In this document: in pieces, positions 9,096-17,715 of the stretch | How positions within the stretch are numbered: position 1 is the stretch's first letter | Layout of the letters: the number at the start of each line of letters is the position of its first letter | Assembly (NCBI RefSeq): GCF_005937185.1 | Contig: NZ_VCNI01000004.1 | Location: 1 to 64,000 of the forward strand | Origin: Flagellimonas algicola | GTDB taxonomy: Bacteria; Bacteroidota; Bacteroidia; Flavobacteriales; Flavobacteriaceae | Direction of reading: 5' to 3' | DNA: 64,000 nt | Program-made: the position numbers and the translations under genes | Notes under the pieces: generated by a model | The model's database searches: none | What the model was told of the DNA's origin: nothing | The model's input: only the letters and a program-made list of their open reading frames with translations

Positions 9096-10532
9096 ATGAA
9101 AACAATAGGAATATTGAGATTAAGGGACATCTTTCTGTTGCTTGTCCTGCTGTCATTGGCACTGTCCTGTGGCTCTGACGACAACGGCATGGACTGTCCT
9201 GACCCGACCAACGCGGACTGCGACCAGGTCGGGGACGACCCCCAAGATGACGACCCTCAGGACGATGATCCCCAGGACGACGACCCCGTGGTATTGGAGC
9301 CAACCCTGTCATCCGTGGCACCGGTGACCGGTCCAAAGCATACCGAGGTTGTTATCACCGGGGAGAATTTCGGCACGGATGCCGCCAAGGTGTCGGTGAG
9401 CTTCAACGGGAGCGTTGGGGAAGTGCTGGGCGTCACGGACACGGAGGTGACGGTCAGGGTACCGGCGAGGGCCTATACCGGCCCCATTACGATGGTGGTG
9501 GACGGTTTCGATCTCACCGGCCCCGAGTTCGTGTACGAGCTGACCTATACCGTGGAGACCTTTGCGGGAAATCCGGAGGAGGATCCAGGTTATGAGGAAG
9601 GAACCGGAACGGCTGCCAAATTCAACCAACCCTATGACTTGGTAAAGGACTCAGGGGGCAACATATTTGTTGTTGAGCGGGGCAACCATGCCATACGAAA
9701 GATAACCCCGGACGGAAATGTCACCACCTTTGCCGGTAACGGCGACTGGGGTAGGGAGAATGGAGAATACTTAAGTCCCCAAGGGTTGGCCATCGACGGC
9801 GATGACAATATCTATGTCGCGGACAGCGGGAACAATAGGATAGTAAAGATCACACCTAACGGGGATTGGACGTTGATTGCAGGTAGTGCGTATGGATATG
9901 TAAACGGATCTGGTGCCGGTGCCGAATTCAGAAATCCAACCGAAATACTTTTAGAGGAAGGTTCAGGGGGCAGTACGCTGTACGTATCGGAGGCTAACCA
10001 TGCGATACGGAGCATATCCCTTGACGACGGTAATCATGCGGTGAGCACCTATGTCGGTCCGGAGATTGACCAGCGAGGGTACATGGATGGCGGCCTTTCC
10101 GATGCAAGGTTCAACTATCCCAAGGGCATGGCGAAGAGCGGTGTGGGGACCATTCTGCTTGCGGATTACGGCAACCATAGAATCCGTGTTATAGATCAAA
10201 ACGAGGAATCGGTTGGAACATTTGCTGGGGGCGACTTTGGGCATCAAGATGGTGATTTGGCTTCGGCAAAGTTTTCGAATCCATCAAGTATATCGGTGGC
10301 CGGGGATGGTAACATATACATTACCGATACTGGGAATTCCTGTATACGGCAGATCGATCCCGAGGGGCATGTCACCACGATTGCCGGAGTTCCGGAATCT
10401 AAAGGTCACAAAGACGGTTCCGGTGCTGAGGCCCAATTCAACGAACCACGTGGAGTGCTCCAAGGAGGGGAAGGGGAGATCTATGTTGCGGATACGGGCA
10501 ACCACGTAATCCGGAAGATCATCATTGACTAA
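9096..10532 (+). CDS. IPT-NHL surface lipoprotein, array copy 4
   Basis: 478 residues with a single Met-Lys-Thr unit, so only one plausible start; Cys25 of LALSC is the lipidation site, followed by GSDDN. Four-unit acidic linker. The IPT domain has the variant SFNGSVGEVLG, shared only with copy 26465. Six NHL blades: blade 2 FAGNGDWG, blade 5 GHQDGDLASAKFSNPS. The blade 4 to 5 junction DQNEES is identical to copy 24979, and blade 4 contains the rare VGPEIDQRG loop. Blade 3 has SISLDD where other copies have RRISLDD. It is followed by the decayed copy at 10603 through an ordinary 70-bp spacer. Confidence 0.95.
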   Translation: MKTIGILRLRDIFLLLVLLSLALSCGSDDNGMDCPDPTNADCDQVGDDPQDDDPQDDDPQDDDPVVLEPTLSSVAPVTGPKHTEVVITGENFGTDAAKVSVSFNGSVGEVLGVTDTEVTVRVPARAYTGPITMVVDGFDLTGPEFVYELTYTVETFAGNPEEDPGYEEGTGTAAKFNQPYDLVKDSGGNIFVVERGNHAIRKITPDGNVTTFAGNGDWGRENGEYLSPQGLAIDGDDNIYVADSGNNRIVKITPNGDWTLIAGSAYGYVNGSGAGAEFRNPTEILLEEGSGGSTLYVSEANHAIRSISLDDGNHAVSTYVGPEIDQRGYMDGGLSDARFNYPKGMAKSGVGTILLADYGNHRIRVIDQNEESVGTFAGGDFGHQDGDLASAKFSNPSSISVAGDGNIYITDTGNSCIRQIDPEGHVTTIAGVPESKGHKDGSGAEAQFNEPRGVLQGGEGEIYVADTGNHVIRKIIID

Positions 10533-10602
10533 AGCCGCCATATGGAAGTGGCAGGTCCCAAGAACGACCATAAAAACAAATAGACCATAAAAAGATAAAA
10601 CC

Positions 10603-11043
10603 ATGAAAATATTGGAAACAGGAAATTTTTGGGTTACGCGGAGTAGTAATCATAAAATCGGAAAAGTGGATCGGGACACCGAAACTGTCGGGACAATCAC
10701 CGGGGGTGCCCGAGGGTATGTTGATGGTGGTCCTGTAACAGCAAAGTTTGCCGATCCTTATGGCATATCGGTCGGTTCGGATGGGACCCTGTTTACGGTT
10801 GATTCGGATAACCATTGTGTAGAAGGGGTCGATCCCGAAGGGATGGTGGAGACTATCGTTGGAGTTCCCGGGAACAATGATGGGAACGGAGGTTTTGTCG
10901 AGGCTCAGGGGACATTGCCGAATTTCAATTCCCTGTCGCGGTGTTATATGCTGGAAACGAAATCTATATTGCGGACCAGCGGCAATCATGCAATCGAAAA
11001 GATAACTTGGAAGTGGTCTGGGCCTCAACAAAACTTTCGATGA
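10603..11043 (+). pseudogene. Decayed IPT-NHL copy (blades 4-6 only)
   Basis: A 146-codon frame beginning MKILETGNFW. It joins a start like that of copy 11748 directly to the middle of an NHL blade, removing the signal peptide, IPT domain and about three blades. Recognisable blade pieces are SSNHKIGKVDRDTETVGTIT, ARGYVDGG and TVDSDNHCVEGVDPEG. Near the end a frameshift separates GNEIYIAD (nt ~10956-10980, other frame) from SGNHAIEKIT. The frame then runs into WKWSGPQ, which is translated spacer sequence (TGGAAGTGG...GGTCC), showing that the normal stop was deleted. The residues resemble the divergent first copy more than the homogenised ones. No export signal, so probably non-functional. Confidence 0.85.
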
Positions 11044-11047
11044 TCAG

Positions 11048-11716
11048 ATGTGTTTAAGCTGTGCTGATTCCTTCCGTTTGATAGAGGATTTGGATTCTTT
11101 CAAGATTATTGAGCATTACCGGGAGGTACTGGAAAAGGCCCTGAGTAGTGGTGCAACGGCCATTTTCTTCGAATGTCCCACCTTGGGCCTGAGCCCTTAC
11201 TGTGGCGAAAAGCTTGGATATTCAAGGGACAGGCTTTTGGAGATCAATATCAGGGCGGTCATGGTGGTCGAGATCGTGAAAAAGGCCTTTTTTGACGATG
11301 ACCCCCAGATTCTGATCGTTGGGCAGATCGGGCCAATGGCGAACCTATGCTCCGCAGGTTTGGACTTTGCTACCAGCATGGAATGTTCCATGTACCATGG
11401 GTTGCAGATAAAGGCCTTTAAGGAGGCAGGGGCGGATCTGGTTTTTGCCAAGGGCATAGGTACTTCGGAGGAGGCCCTTGGAATAGCGAATGCCTGCATG
11501 GCCGAGGACATGCCCCTGGTAATATTCTTTGATATGGATTCGGAGGGGAACCTTGCGGACAGTGCGTCCTTGGGGACGGCCATAGAAATGATAGATGGGA
11601 AGACCGATTCGTACCCGATGTACTACGGGGCGAAGTGTTTTGATCCGGATAGCCTGTTGAAACTTATCTGTCTGGATGAGATTTGGAAGTACAGGGTACA
11701 TGAGTATGAAATTTGA
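11048..11716 (+). pseudogene. Homocysteine S-methyltransferase-like fragment inside the array
   Basis: A 222-codon frame resembling the middle of homocysteine S-methyltransferases: ALSSGATAIFFECPTLGLSP matches the family region where substrate aldehydes/thiols are sensed (usually AGADIITTNTY), then GEKLGYSRDRLLEINIRAV, ILIVGQIGPMANL, HGLQIKAFKEAGADLVFAK and ADSASLGTAIEMID. The N-terminal glycine-rich LLDGGMGTEL motif is missing. At the C-terminus only one putative zinc Cys (YYGAKCFD, usually YxxNCxHP) remains, and the later GCC zinc pair is absent. At 222 rather than ~300 residues it should be inactive. It starts 5 bp after the decayed NHL copy and ends where the next array gene begins. How it entered the array is unknown. 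Confidence 0.72.
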
Positions 11717-11747
11717 AATGAAAAGCAACAATAAAAGCAATCAAACT

Positions 11748-13163
11748 ATGAAAATATTGAGGACAAGGGATAGCTTTCTGTTGCTTGTCCTGGCGTTATC
11801 GGCAATGATTTCCTATGGCTCTGACGACAACGGCATGGACTGTCCGGACCCGACCAACGCGGACTGCGACCAGATCGGGGACGACCCCCAGGACGACGAC
11901 CCCGTGGTATTGGAGCCAACGCTGTTGTCCGTGGCACCGGTGACCGGTCCAAAGCATACCGAGGTTGTTATCACTGGCAAGAATTTTGGTACGGACCCCG
12001 ACAAGGTGTCGGTGAGCTTCAACGGGACCCCTGGGGAAGTGCTGGGCGTCACGGACACGGAGGTGACGGTCAGGGTACCGGCGAGGGCCCATACCGGCCC
12101 CATTACGATGGAGGTGGACGGTTTCGATCTCACCGGCCCCGAGTTCGTGTACGAGCTGACCTATACCGTGGAGACCTTTGCGGGAACTCCGGGGGAACCA
12201 GGTTTTCTGGATGGGAAAGGAACGGCTGCCAAATTCAACCAACCCTGGGACTTGGTAAAGGACTCAGGGGGCAACATATTTGTTGTCGACAGGAACAACC
12301 ATGCCATACGGAAGATAACCCCTCAAGGTGTGGTCTCCACTTTTATGAAAGAAGGAGGAGAAGATGGGGGAGAGCAAAAGAGGTTCGATTATCCCCAAGG
12401 GTTGGCCATAGACGGCGATGACAATATCTATGTCGCGGACAGTGGGATCGATAGGATAATAATGATCGACCCTGACCGTGTTTGGACGAACATTGCGGGT
12501 GCTGGTCAGGAAGGATATAAAGACGGAACCGGTACCAATGCCGAATTCAAGAACCCAGCAGCAATCCTTGTAGGGGAAGATGCAGGGGGCAGTGCGCTGT
12601 ACGTATCGGAGGATAACCATGCGATACGGAGGATATCCCTTGATGACGGTCAATATACGGTGAGCACCTATGCGGGTCCCGCTCCGGAGATTACCGAGCG
12701 AGAAGGGTATGTGGATGGCGGCCTTTCGGAGGCAAGGTTCAGCTTTCCCTCGGGCATGGCGAAGAGCGGTGAGGGAACGATACTGATTGCGGATCTTGCT
12801 AACAGTAGGATCCGTGCCATAGATCAAGATGCCGGAACGGTTGGAACATTTGCGGGAGGCGAAGAAGGGGGATATGTAAATGATGTCCATCGATTGGATG
12901 CAAGATTTTACGGTCCATCAGATGTATCGGTGGCCGGTGACGGTACCGTATATGTTGCCGACGCCGATAATTCCTGTATACGCCGGATCGATTCCGAGGG
13001 GCATGTCACCACGATAGGGATTTATGACTCCTTTGATTACAATGACGGTCCCGGTGCTGAGGCCAAATTCAACTATCCAATGGGGGTACTCCATGGAGAG
13101 GAAGGGGAAATCTATGTTGCGGATACTGACAATAACGTAATCCGAAAGATCATCATTGACTAA
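11748..13163 (+). CDS. IPT-NHL protein, array copy 5, lipidation Cys replaced by Tyr
   Basis: 471 residues from the ATG at 11748, chosen because the MKILRTRD start aligns with the other copies; upstream in-frame ATGs at 11676 and 11718 only add non-homologous residues. The signal peptide ends LALSAMISYGSDDN: the invariant lipobox Cys codon TGT is TAT here, so lipidation is predicted to be lost although GSDDN remains. It may be cleaved by signal peptidase I and secreted. Two-unit linker, IPT domain with GKNFGTDPDK, then six blades. Blade 2 is FMKEGGEDGGEQ (with 13232 and 14718). Blade 3 GYKDGTGTNAEFKNP matches 14718. Blade 5 YVNDVHRLDARFYGPS matches 14718. Blade 6 GIYDSFDYNDGPG matches 13232. 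No start-codon repeat. Confidence 0.92.
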   Translation: MKILRTRDSFLLLVLALSAMISYGSDDNGMDCPDPTNADCDQIGDDPQDDDPVVLEPTLLSVAPVTGPKHTEVVITGKNFGTDPDKVSVSFNGTPGEVLGVTDTEVTVRVPARAHTGPITMEVDGFDLTGPEFVYELTYTVETFAGTPGEPGFLDGKGTAAKFNQPWDLVKDSGGNIFVVDRNNHAIRKITPQGVVSTFMKEGGEDGGEQKRFDYPQGLAIDGDDNIYVADSGIDRIIMIDPDRVWTNIAGAGQEGYKDGTGTNAEFKNPAAILVGEDAGGSALYVSEDNHAIRRISLDDGQYTVSTYAGPAPEITEREGYVDGGLSEARFSFPSGMAKSGEGTILIADLANSRIRAIDQDAGTVGTFAGGEEGGYVNDVHRLDARFYGPSDVSVAGDGTVYVADADNSCIRRIDSEGHVTTIGIYDSFDYNDGPGAEAKFNYPMGVLHGEEGEIYVADTDNNVIRKIIID

Positions 13164-13231
13164 AGCTGCCATATGGAAGTGGGCAGGTCCCAAACGACGA
13201 TTAAACAAATAGACCATAAAAAGATAAAACC

Positions 13232-14650
13232 ATGAAGACCATGAAAACCATAAGAATATTGAGATTAAGGGACATCTTTCTGTTGCTTGTCCTGCTGTCA
13301 TTGGCACTGTCCTGTGGCTCTGACGACAACGGCATGGACTGTCCTGACCCGACCAACGCGGACTGCGATCAGGTCGGGGACGACCCCCAAGATGATGACC
13401 CCGTGGTATTGGAGCCAACCCTGTCTTCCGTGGCACCGGTGACCGGTCCAAAGCATACCGAGGTTGTTATCACCGGGGAGAATTTCGGCACGGATGCCAC
13501 CAAGGTGTCGGTGAGCTTCAACGGGACCCCTGGGGAAGTGCTGGGCGTCACGGACACGGAGGTGACGGTCAAGGTACCGGCGAGGGCCTATACCGGCCCC
13601 ATTACGATGGAGGTGGACGGTTTCGATCTCACCGGCCCCGAGTTCGTGTACGAGCTGTCCGAAGTCAATGTGGAGACCTTTGCGGGAACTCCGGGGGAAC
13701 CAGGTTATGAGGAAGGGTCCGGAACGGCTGCCAAATTCGACCAACCCTGGGATTTGGCAAAGGACTCAGGGGGCAACATATTTGTTGTCGACAGGAACAA
13801 CCATGCCATACGGAAGATAGCCCCGGACGGTGTGGTCTCCACTTTTATGAAAGAAGGAGGAGAAGATGGGGGAGAGCAAGAGAGCTTCTATTTTCCCCAT
13901 GGGTTGGCCATAGACAGCGATGACAATATCTATGTCGCGGACAGCGGGAACGATAGGATAGTAATGATCGACCCTGACCGTGTTTGGACGAACATTGCGG
14001 GTAATCAGGAAGGATATGTAAACGGATCTGGTGCCAGTGCCAAATTCAGGTTTCCAGCAGCAATCCTTGTAGGGGAAGATGCAGGGGGCAGTGCACTGTA
14101 CGTATCGGAGGATAACCATGCGATACGAAGGATATCCCTTGATGACGGTCAATATACGGTGAGCACCTATGCCGGTCCGGAGATTACCGAGCTAGGGTAC
14201 AAGGATGGCGGCCTTTCGGAGGCAAGGTTCCACTTTCCCTCGGGCATGGCGATTATCGGTGAGGGAACGATACTGATTGCGGATTATGATAACCATAGGA
14301 TCCGTGCCATAGATCAAGATGCCGGAACGGTTGGAACATTTGCGGGAGGCGAAGAGGGATATGTAAATGACGTTTCCCGATCGGAGGCAAGGTTTAGGAA
14401 CCCATCGGATATATCGGTGGCCGGTGACGGGACCATTTATATCACCGATACTGCGAATTCCTGTATACGGCAGATCGATCCTGAGGGGCATGTCACCACG
14501 ATAGGGATTTATGACTCCTTTGATTACAATGACGGTCCCGGTGATGAGGCCAAATTCAACTCCCCTTTGGGAGTGCTCCATACAGGGGAAGGGGAGATCT
14601 ATGTTGCTGATACGGGCAGCCACGTAATCCGGAAGATCATCATTGACTAA
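13232..14650 (+). CDS. IPT-NHL surface lipoprotein, array copy 6
   Basis: 472 residues; two Met-Lys-Thr units, Cys28 lipobox and GSDDN, two-unit acidic linker, IPT domain. Blade 1 is entered through SEVNVETFAG. Six NHL blades: blade 2 FMKEGGEDGGEQESFYFP (copies 11748 and 14718), blade 3 FRFPAAILVGED. Blade 4 GPEITELGYKDGGLSEARFH is the allele of copy 24979, but the following MAIIGEGTILIADYDNHRIR matches 14718. Blade 6 is the unusual GIYDSFDYNDGPG form shared only with 11748, which lacks the otherwise constant AG before the blade loop. Exposed on the outer membrane by inference from the export signal. Confidence 0.95.
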   Translation: MKTMKTIRILRLRDIFLLLVLLSLALSCGSDDNGMDCPDPTNADCDQVGDDPQDDDPVVLEPTLSSVAPVTGPKHTEVVITGENFGTDATKVSVSFNGTPGEVLGVTDTEVTVKVPARAYTGPITMEVDGFDLTGPEFVYELSEVNVETFAGTPGEPGYEEGSGTAAKFDQPWDLAKDSGGNIFVVDRNNHAIRKIAPDGVVSTFMKEGGEDGGEQESFYFPHGLAIDSDDNIYVADSGNDRIVMIDPDRVWTNIAGNQEGYVNGSGASAKFRFPAAILVGEDAGGSALYVSEDNHAIRRISLDDGQYTVSTYAGPEITELGYKDGGLSEARFHFPSGMAIIGEGTILIADYDNHRIRAIDQDAGTVGTFAGGEEGYVNDVSRSEARFRNPSDISVAGDGTIYITDTANSCIRQIDPEGHVTTIGIYDSFDYNDGPGDEAKFNSPLGVLHTGEGEIYVADTGSHVIRKIIID

Positions 14651-14717
14651 AGCTGCCATATGGAAGTGGCAGGTCCCAAACGACGATTAAACAAATAGAC
14701 CATAAAAAGCTAAAACA

Positions 14718-16163
14718 ATGAAGACCATGAAAACCATTGGAATATTGAGATTAAGGGACATCTTTCTGTTGCTTGTCCTGCTGTCATTGGCACTGTCCTG
14801 TGGCTCTGACGACAACGGCATGGACTGTCCGGACCCGACCAACGCGAACTGCGACCAGGTCGGGGACGACCCCCAAGATGATGACCCCCGGGACGACGAC
14901 CCCGTGGTATTGGAGCCAACGCTGTCGTCCGTGGCACCGGTGACCGGTCCAAAGCATACAGAGGTTGTCATCACCGGGGAGAATTTCGGCACGGACCCCG
15001 ACAAGGTGTCGGTGAGCTTCAACGGGACCCCTGGGGAAGTGCTGGGCGTCACGGACACGGAGGTGACGGTCAGGGTACCGGCGAGGGCCTATACCGGCCC
15101 CATTACGATGGAGGTGGACGGTTTCGATCTCACCGGCCCCGAGTTCGTGTACGAGCTGACCTATACCGTGGAGACCTTTGCTGGAACTCCGGGGGAAGAA
15201 GGTTATGAGGAAGGGTCCGGAACGGCTGCCAAATTCAACCAACCCTGGGACTTGGTAAAGGACTCAGGGGGCAACATATTTGTTGTCGACAGGAACAACC
15301 ATGCCATACGGAAGATAGCCCCGGACGGTGAGGTCTCCACTTTTATGAAAGAAGGAGGAGAAGATGGGGGAGAGCAAGAGAGCTTCTATTTTCCCCAAGG
15401 GTTGGCCATAGACGGCGATGACAATATCTATGTCGCGGACAGTGGGATCGATAGGATAGTAATGATCGACCCTGACCGTGTTTGGACGAACATTGCGGGT
15501 GTTGGTCAGGAAGGATATAAAGACGGAACCGGTACCAATGCCGAATTCAAGAACCCAGCAGCAATCCTTGTAGGGGAAGATGCAGGGGGCAGTGCACTGT
15601 ACGTATCGGAGGATAACCATACGATACGAAGGATATCCCTTGATGACGGTCAATATACGGTGGGCACCTATGCGGGTCCCGGTCCAGAGATTGACCTGCG
15701 AGAAGGGTATATGGATGGCGGCCTTTCGGAGGCAAGGTTCCACTTTCCCTCGGGCATGGCGATTATCGGTGAGGGAACGATACTGATTGCGGATTATGAT
15801 AACCATAGGATCCGTGCCATAGATCAAGATGCTGGAACGGTTGGAACATTTGCCGGAGGCGAAGAGGGATATGTAAATGATGTCCATCGATTAGATGCAA
15901 GATTTTACGGTCCATCAGATGTATCGGTGGCCGGGGACGGGACCATATACATTACCGATACTGGGAATTCCTGTATACGGCAGATCGATTCCGAGGGGCA
16001 TGTCACCACGATTGCCGGAGTTCCGGAAAATTACGGTCACAATGATGGTCCTGGTGATGAGGCCATATTCAACGAACCACGTGGAGTGCTCCAAGGAGGG
16101 GAAGGGGAGATCTATGTTGCGGATACGGACAACCACGTAATCCGAAAGATCATCATTGACTAA
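14718..16163 (+). CDS. IPT-NHL surface lipoprotein, array copy 7
   Basis: 481 residues; two Met-Lys-Thr units, Cys28 lipobox, GSDDN, three-unit acidic linker. The IPT domain carries FGTDPDKVSVSF, shared with 11748 and 20574. Six blades: blade 2 FMKEGGEDGGEQESFYFP, blade 3 near-identical to 11748 (GYKDGTGTNAEFKNPAAILV), blade 4 second half identical to 13232. Blade 5 YVNDVHRLDARFYGPSDVS is as in 11748. Blade 6 switches to the ENYGHNDGPGDEA allele of 7570. Relative to 11748 the exchange point lies in blade 5-6, which makes this a clear example of a recombinant pair of neighbours. Confidence 0.95.
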   Translation: MKTMKTIGILRLRDIFLLLVLLSLALSCGSDDNGMDCPDPTNANCDQVGDDPQDDDPRDDDPVVLEPTLSSVAPVTGPKHTEVVITGENFGTDPDKVSVSFNGTPGEVLGVTDTEVTVRVPARAYTGPITMEVDGFDLTGPEFVYELTYTVETFAGTPGEEGYEEGSGTAAKFNQPWDLVKDSGGNIFVVDRNNHAIRKIAPDGEVSTFMKEGGEDGGEQESFYFPQGLAIDGDDNIYVADSGIDRIVMIDPDRVWTNIAGVGQEGYKDGTGTNAEFKNPAAILVGEDAGGSALYVSEDNHTIRRISLDDGQYTVGTYAGPGPEIDLREGYMDGGLSEARFHFPSGMAIIGEGTILIADYDNHRIRAIDQDAGTVGTFAGGEEGYVNDVHRLDARFYGPSDVSVAGDGTIYITDTGNSCIRQIDSEGHVTTIAGVPENYGHNDGPGDEAIFNEPRGVLQGGEGEIYVADTDNHVIRKIIID

Positions 16164-16234
16164 AGCCGCGATTTGGAAGTGGGCAGGTCCCAAGAACGAC
16201 CATAAAAACAAATAGACCATAAAAAGATAAAACA

Positions 16235-17662
16235 ATGAAAACCATGAAGACCATAAGAATATTGAGGGCAAGGGACATCTTTCTGTTGCTTGTCCTGCTG
16301 TCATTGGCACTGTCCTGTGGCTCTGACGACAACGGCATGGACTGTCCTGACCCGACCAACGCGGACTGCGATCAGGTCGGGGACGACCCCCAAGATGATG
16401 ACCCCGTGGTATTGGAGCCAACCCTGTCTTCCGTGGCACCGGTGACCGGTCCAAAGCATACCGAGGTTGTTATCACCGGGGAGAATTTCGGCACGGATGC
16501 CACCAAGGTGTCGGTGAGCTTCAACGGGACCCCTGGGGAAGTGCTGGGCGTCACGGACACGGAGGTGACGGTGAGGGTACCGGTGGGTGCGAATACCGGC
16601 CCCATTACGATGGAGGTGGACGGTTTCGATCTCACCGGCCCCGAGTTCGTGTACGAGCTGACCTATACCGTGGAGACCTTTGCGGGAACTCCGTGGGAAG
16701 AAGGTTATGAGGAAGGGTCCGGAACGGCTGCCAAATTCGACGAACCCAATGATCTGGTCATGGATTCGAGAGGAAACATATTTGTTGTCGACAGGGGCAA
16801 CAACGCCATTAGGAAGATAGATCCTGAAGGTGTGGTCACCACTTTTACAAGTAAAGGAGGGCCAGGGAATGAAGAAGAGTTCTATATACCCGAAGGACTG
16901 GCCATAGACGGCGATGACAATATCTATGTCGCGGACAGCGGGAACAATAGGATAGTAATGATCGACCCAAATGGTGTTTGGTCGATCATTGCGGGTAGCA
17001 ATGGATCTGGATATGTAAACGGAGCTGTCGATGTGGCCCTGTTCAACAATCCAGTAGCAATCCTTGTAGGGGAAGATGCAGGGGACAAAGTACTGTACGT
17101 ATCGGACTCAAATAATCATGCGATACGAAGGATATCCCTTGATGACGATCAATATACGGTGAGCACCTATGCGGGTCCCGGTCCAGAGATTGACCAGCGA
17201 GAAGGGTATATGGATGGCGGCCTTTCGGAGGCAAGGTTCAGCGGTCCCTGGGGCATGGCGAAGAGCGGTGACGGGACCATCCTGCTTGTGGATTTTGATA
17301 ACAATAGGATCCGTTCCATAGATCAAGATGCCGGAACGGTTGGAACATTTGCCGGGAGTGATCGGGGATATGTAACTGACGTTCCCCGATTGGAGGCAAG
17401 ATTTTACGATCCATCAGATGTATCGGTGGCCGGGGACGGTACCATCTACATTGCCGACGCTGGTAATTACTGTATACGCCGGATCGATCCCGATGGGCAT
17501 GTCACCACGATTGCAGGAGATCCAGATGTCAATGGTTACAAAGACGGTCCCGGTGCTGGCGCCAAATTCAATTATGCATTGGGGGTGCTCCATGGAGGTG
17601 AAGGGGAGATCTATGTTGCGGACACCTACAACCACGTAATCCGGAAGATCATCATTGACTAA
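16235..17662 (+). CDS. IPT-NHL surface lipoprotein, array copy 8
   Basis: 475 residues; two Met-Lys-Thr units, Cys28 lipobox and GSDDN, two-unit acidic linker. The IPT domain contains the VPVGANTGPITM variant (also in 19131, 20574 and 26465) instead of VPARAYTGPITM. Six blades: blade 2 is FTSKGGPGNEEEFYIPEG, shared with 17716. Blade 3 GYVNGAVDVALFN matches 23460. Blade 4 has SGPWGMAKSG, as in 17716 and 19131. Blade 5 SDRGYVTDVPR resembles 6019. Blade 6 GDPDVNGYKDGPG is shared with 20574. One blade 4 position reads LLVDFDNNRIR where most copies have LLADYGNHRIR. Confidence 0.95.
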   Translation: MKTMKTIRILRARDIFLLLVLLSLALSCGSDDNGMDCPDPTNADCDQVGDDPQDDDPVVLEPTLSSVAPVTGPKHTEVVITGENFGTDATKVSVSFNGTPGEVLGVTDTEVTVRVPVGANTGPITMEVDGFDLTGPEFVYELTYTVETFAGTPWEEGYEEGSGTAAKFDEPNDLVMDSRGNIFVVDRGNNAIRKIDPEGVVTTFTSKGGPGNEEEFYIPEGLAIDGDDNIYVADSGNNRIVMIDPNGVWSIIAGSNGSGYVNGAVDVALFNNPVAILVGEDAGDKVLYVSDSNNHAIRRISLDDDQYTVSTYAGPGPEIDQREGYMDGGLSEARFSGPWGMAKSGDGTILLVDFDNNRIRSIDQDAGTVGTFAGSDRGYVTDVPRLEARFYDPSDVSVAGDGTIYIADAGNYCIRRIDPDGHVTTIAGDPDVNGYKDGPGAGAKFNYALGVLHGGEGEIYVADTYNHVIRKIIID

Positions 17663-17715
17663 AGCCGCGATTTGGAAGTGGCAGGTCCCCAAACGACCAT
17701 AAAAACAAATAAACA

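Noticed and set aside
11676..11747. Upstream start for copy 5 giving extra residues before MKILRTRD
   Set aside because: The extra residues are not homologous to siblings; 11748 aligns with their starts.
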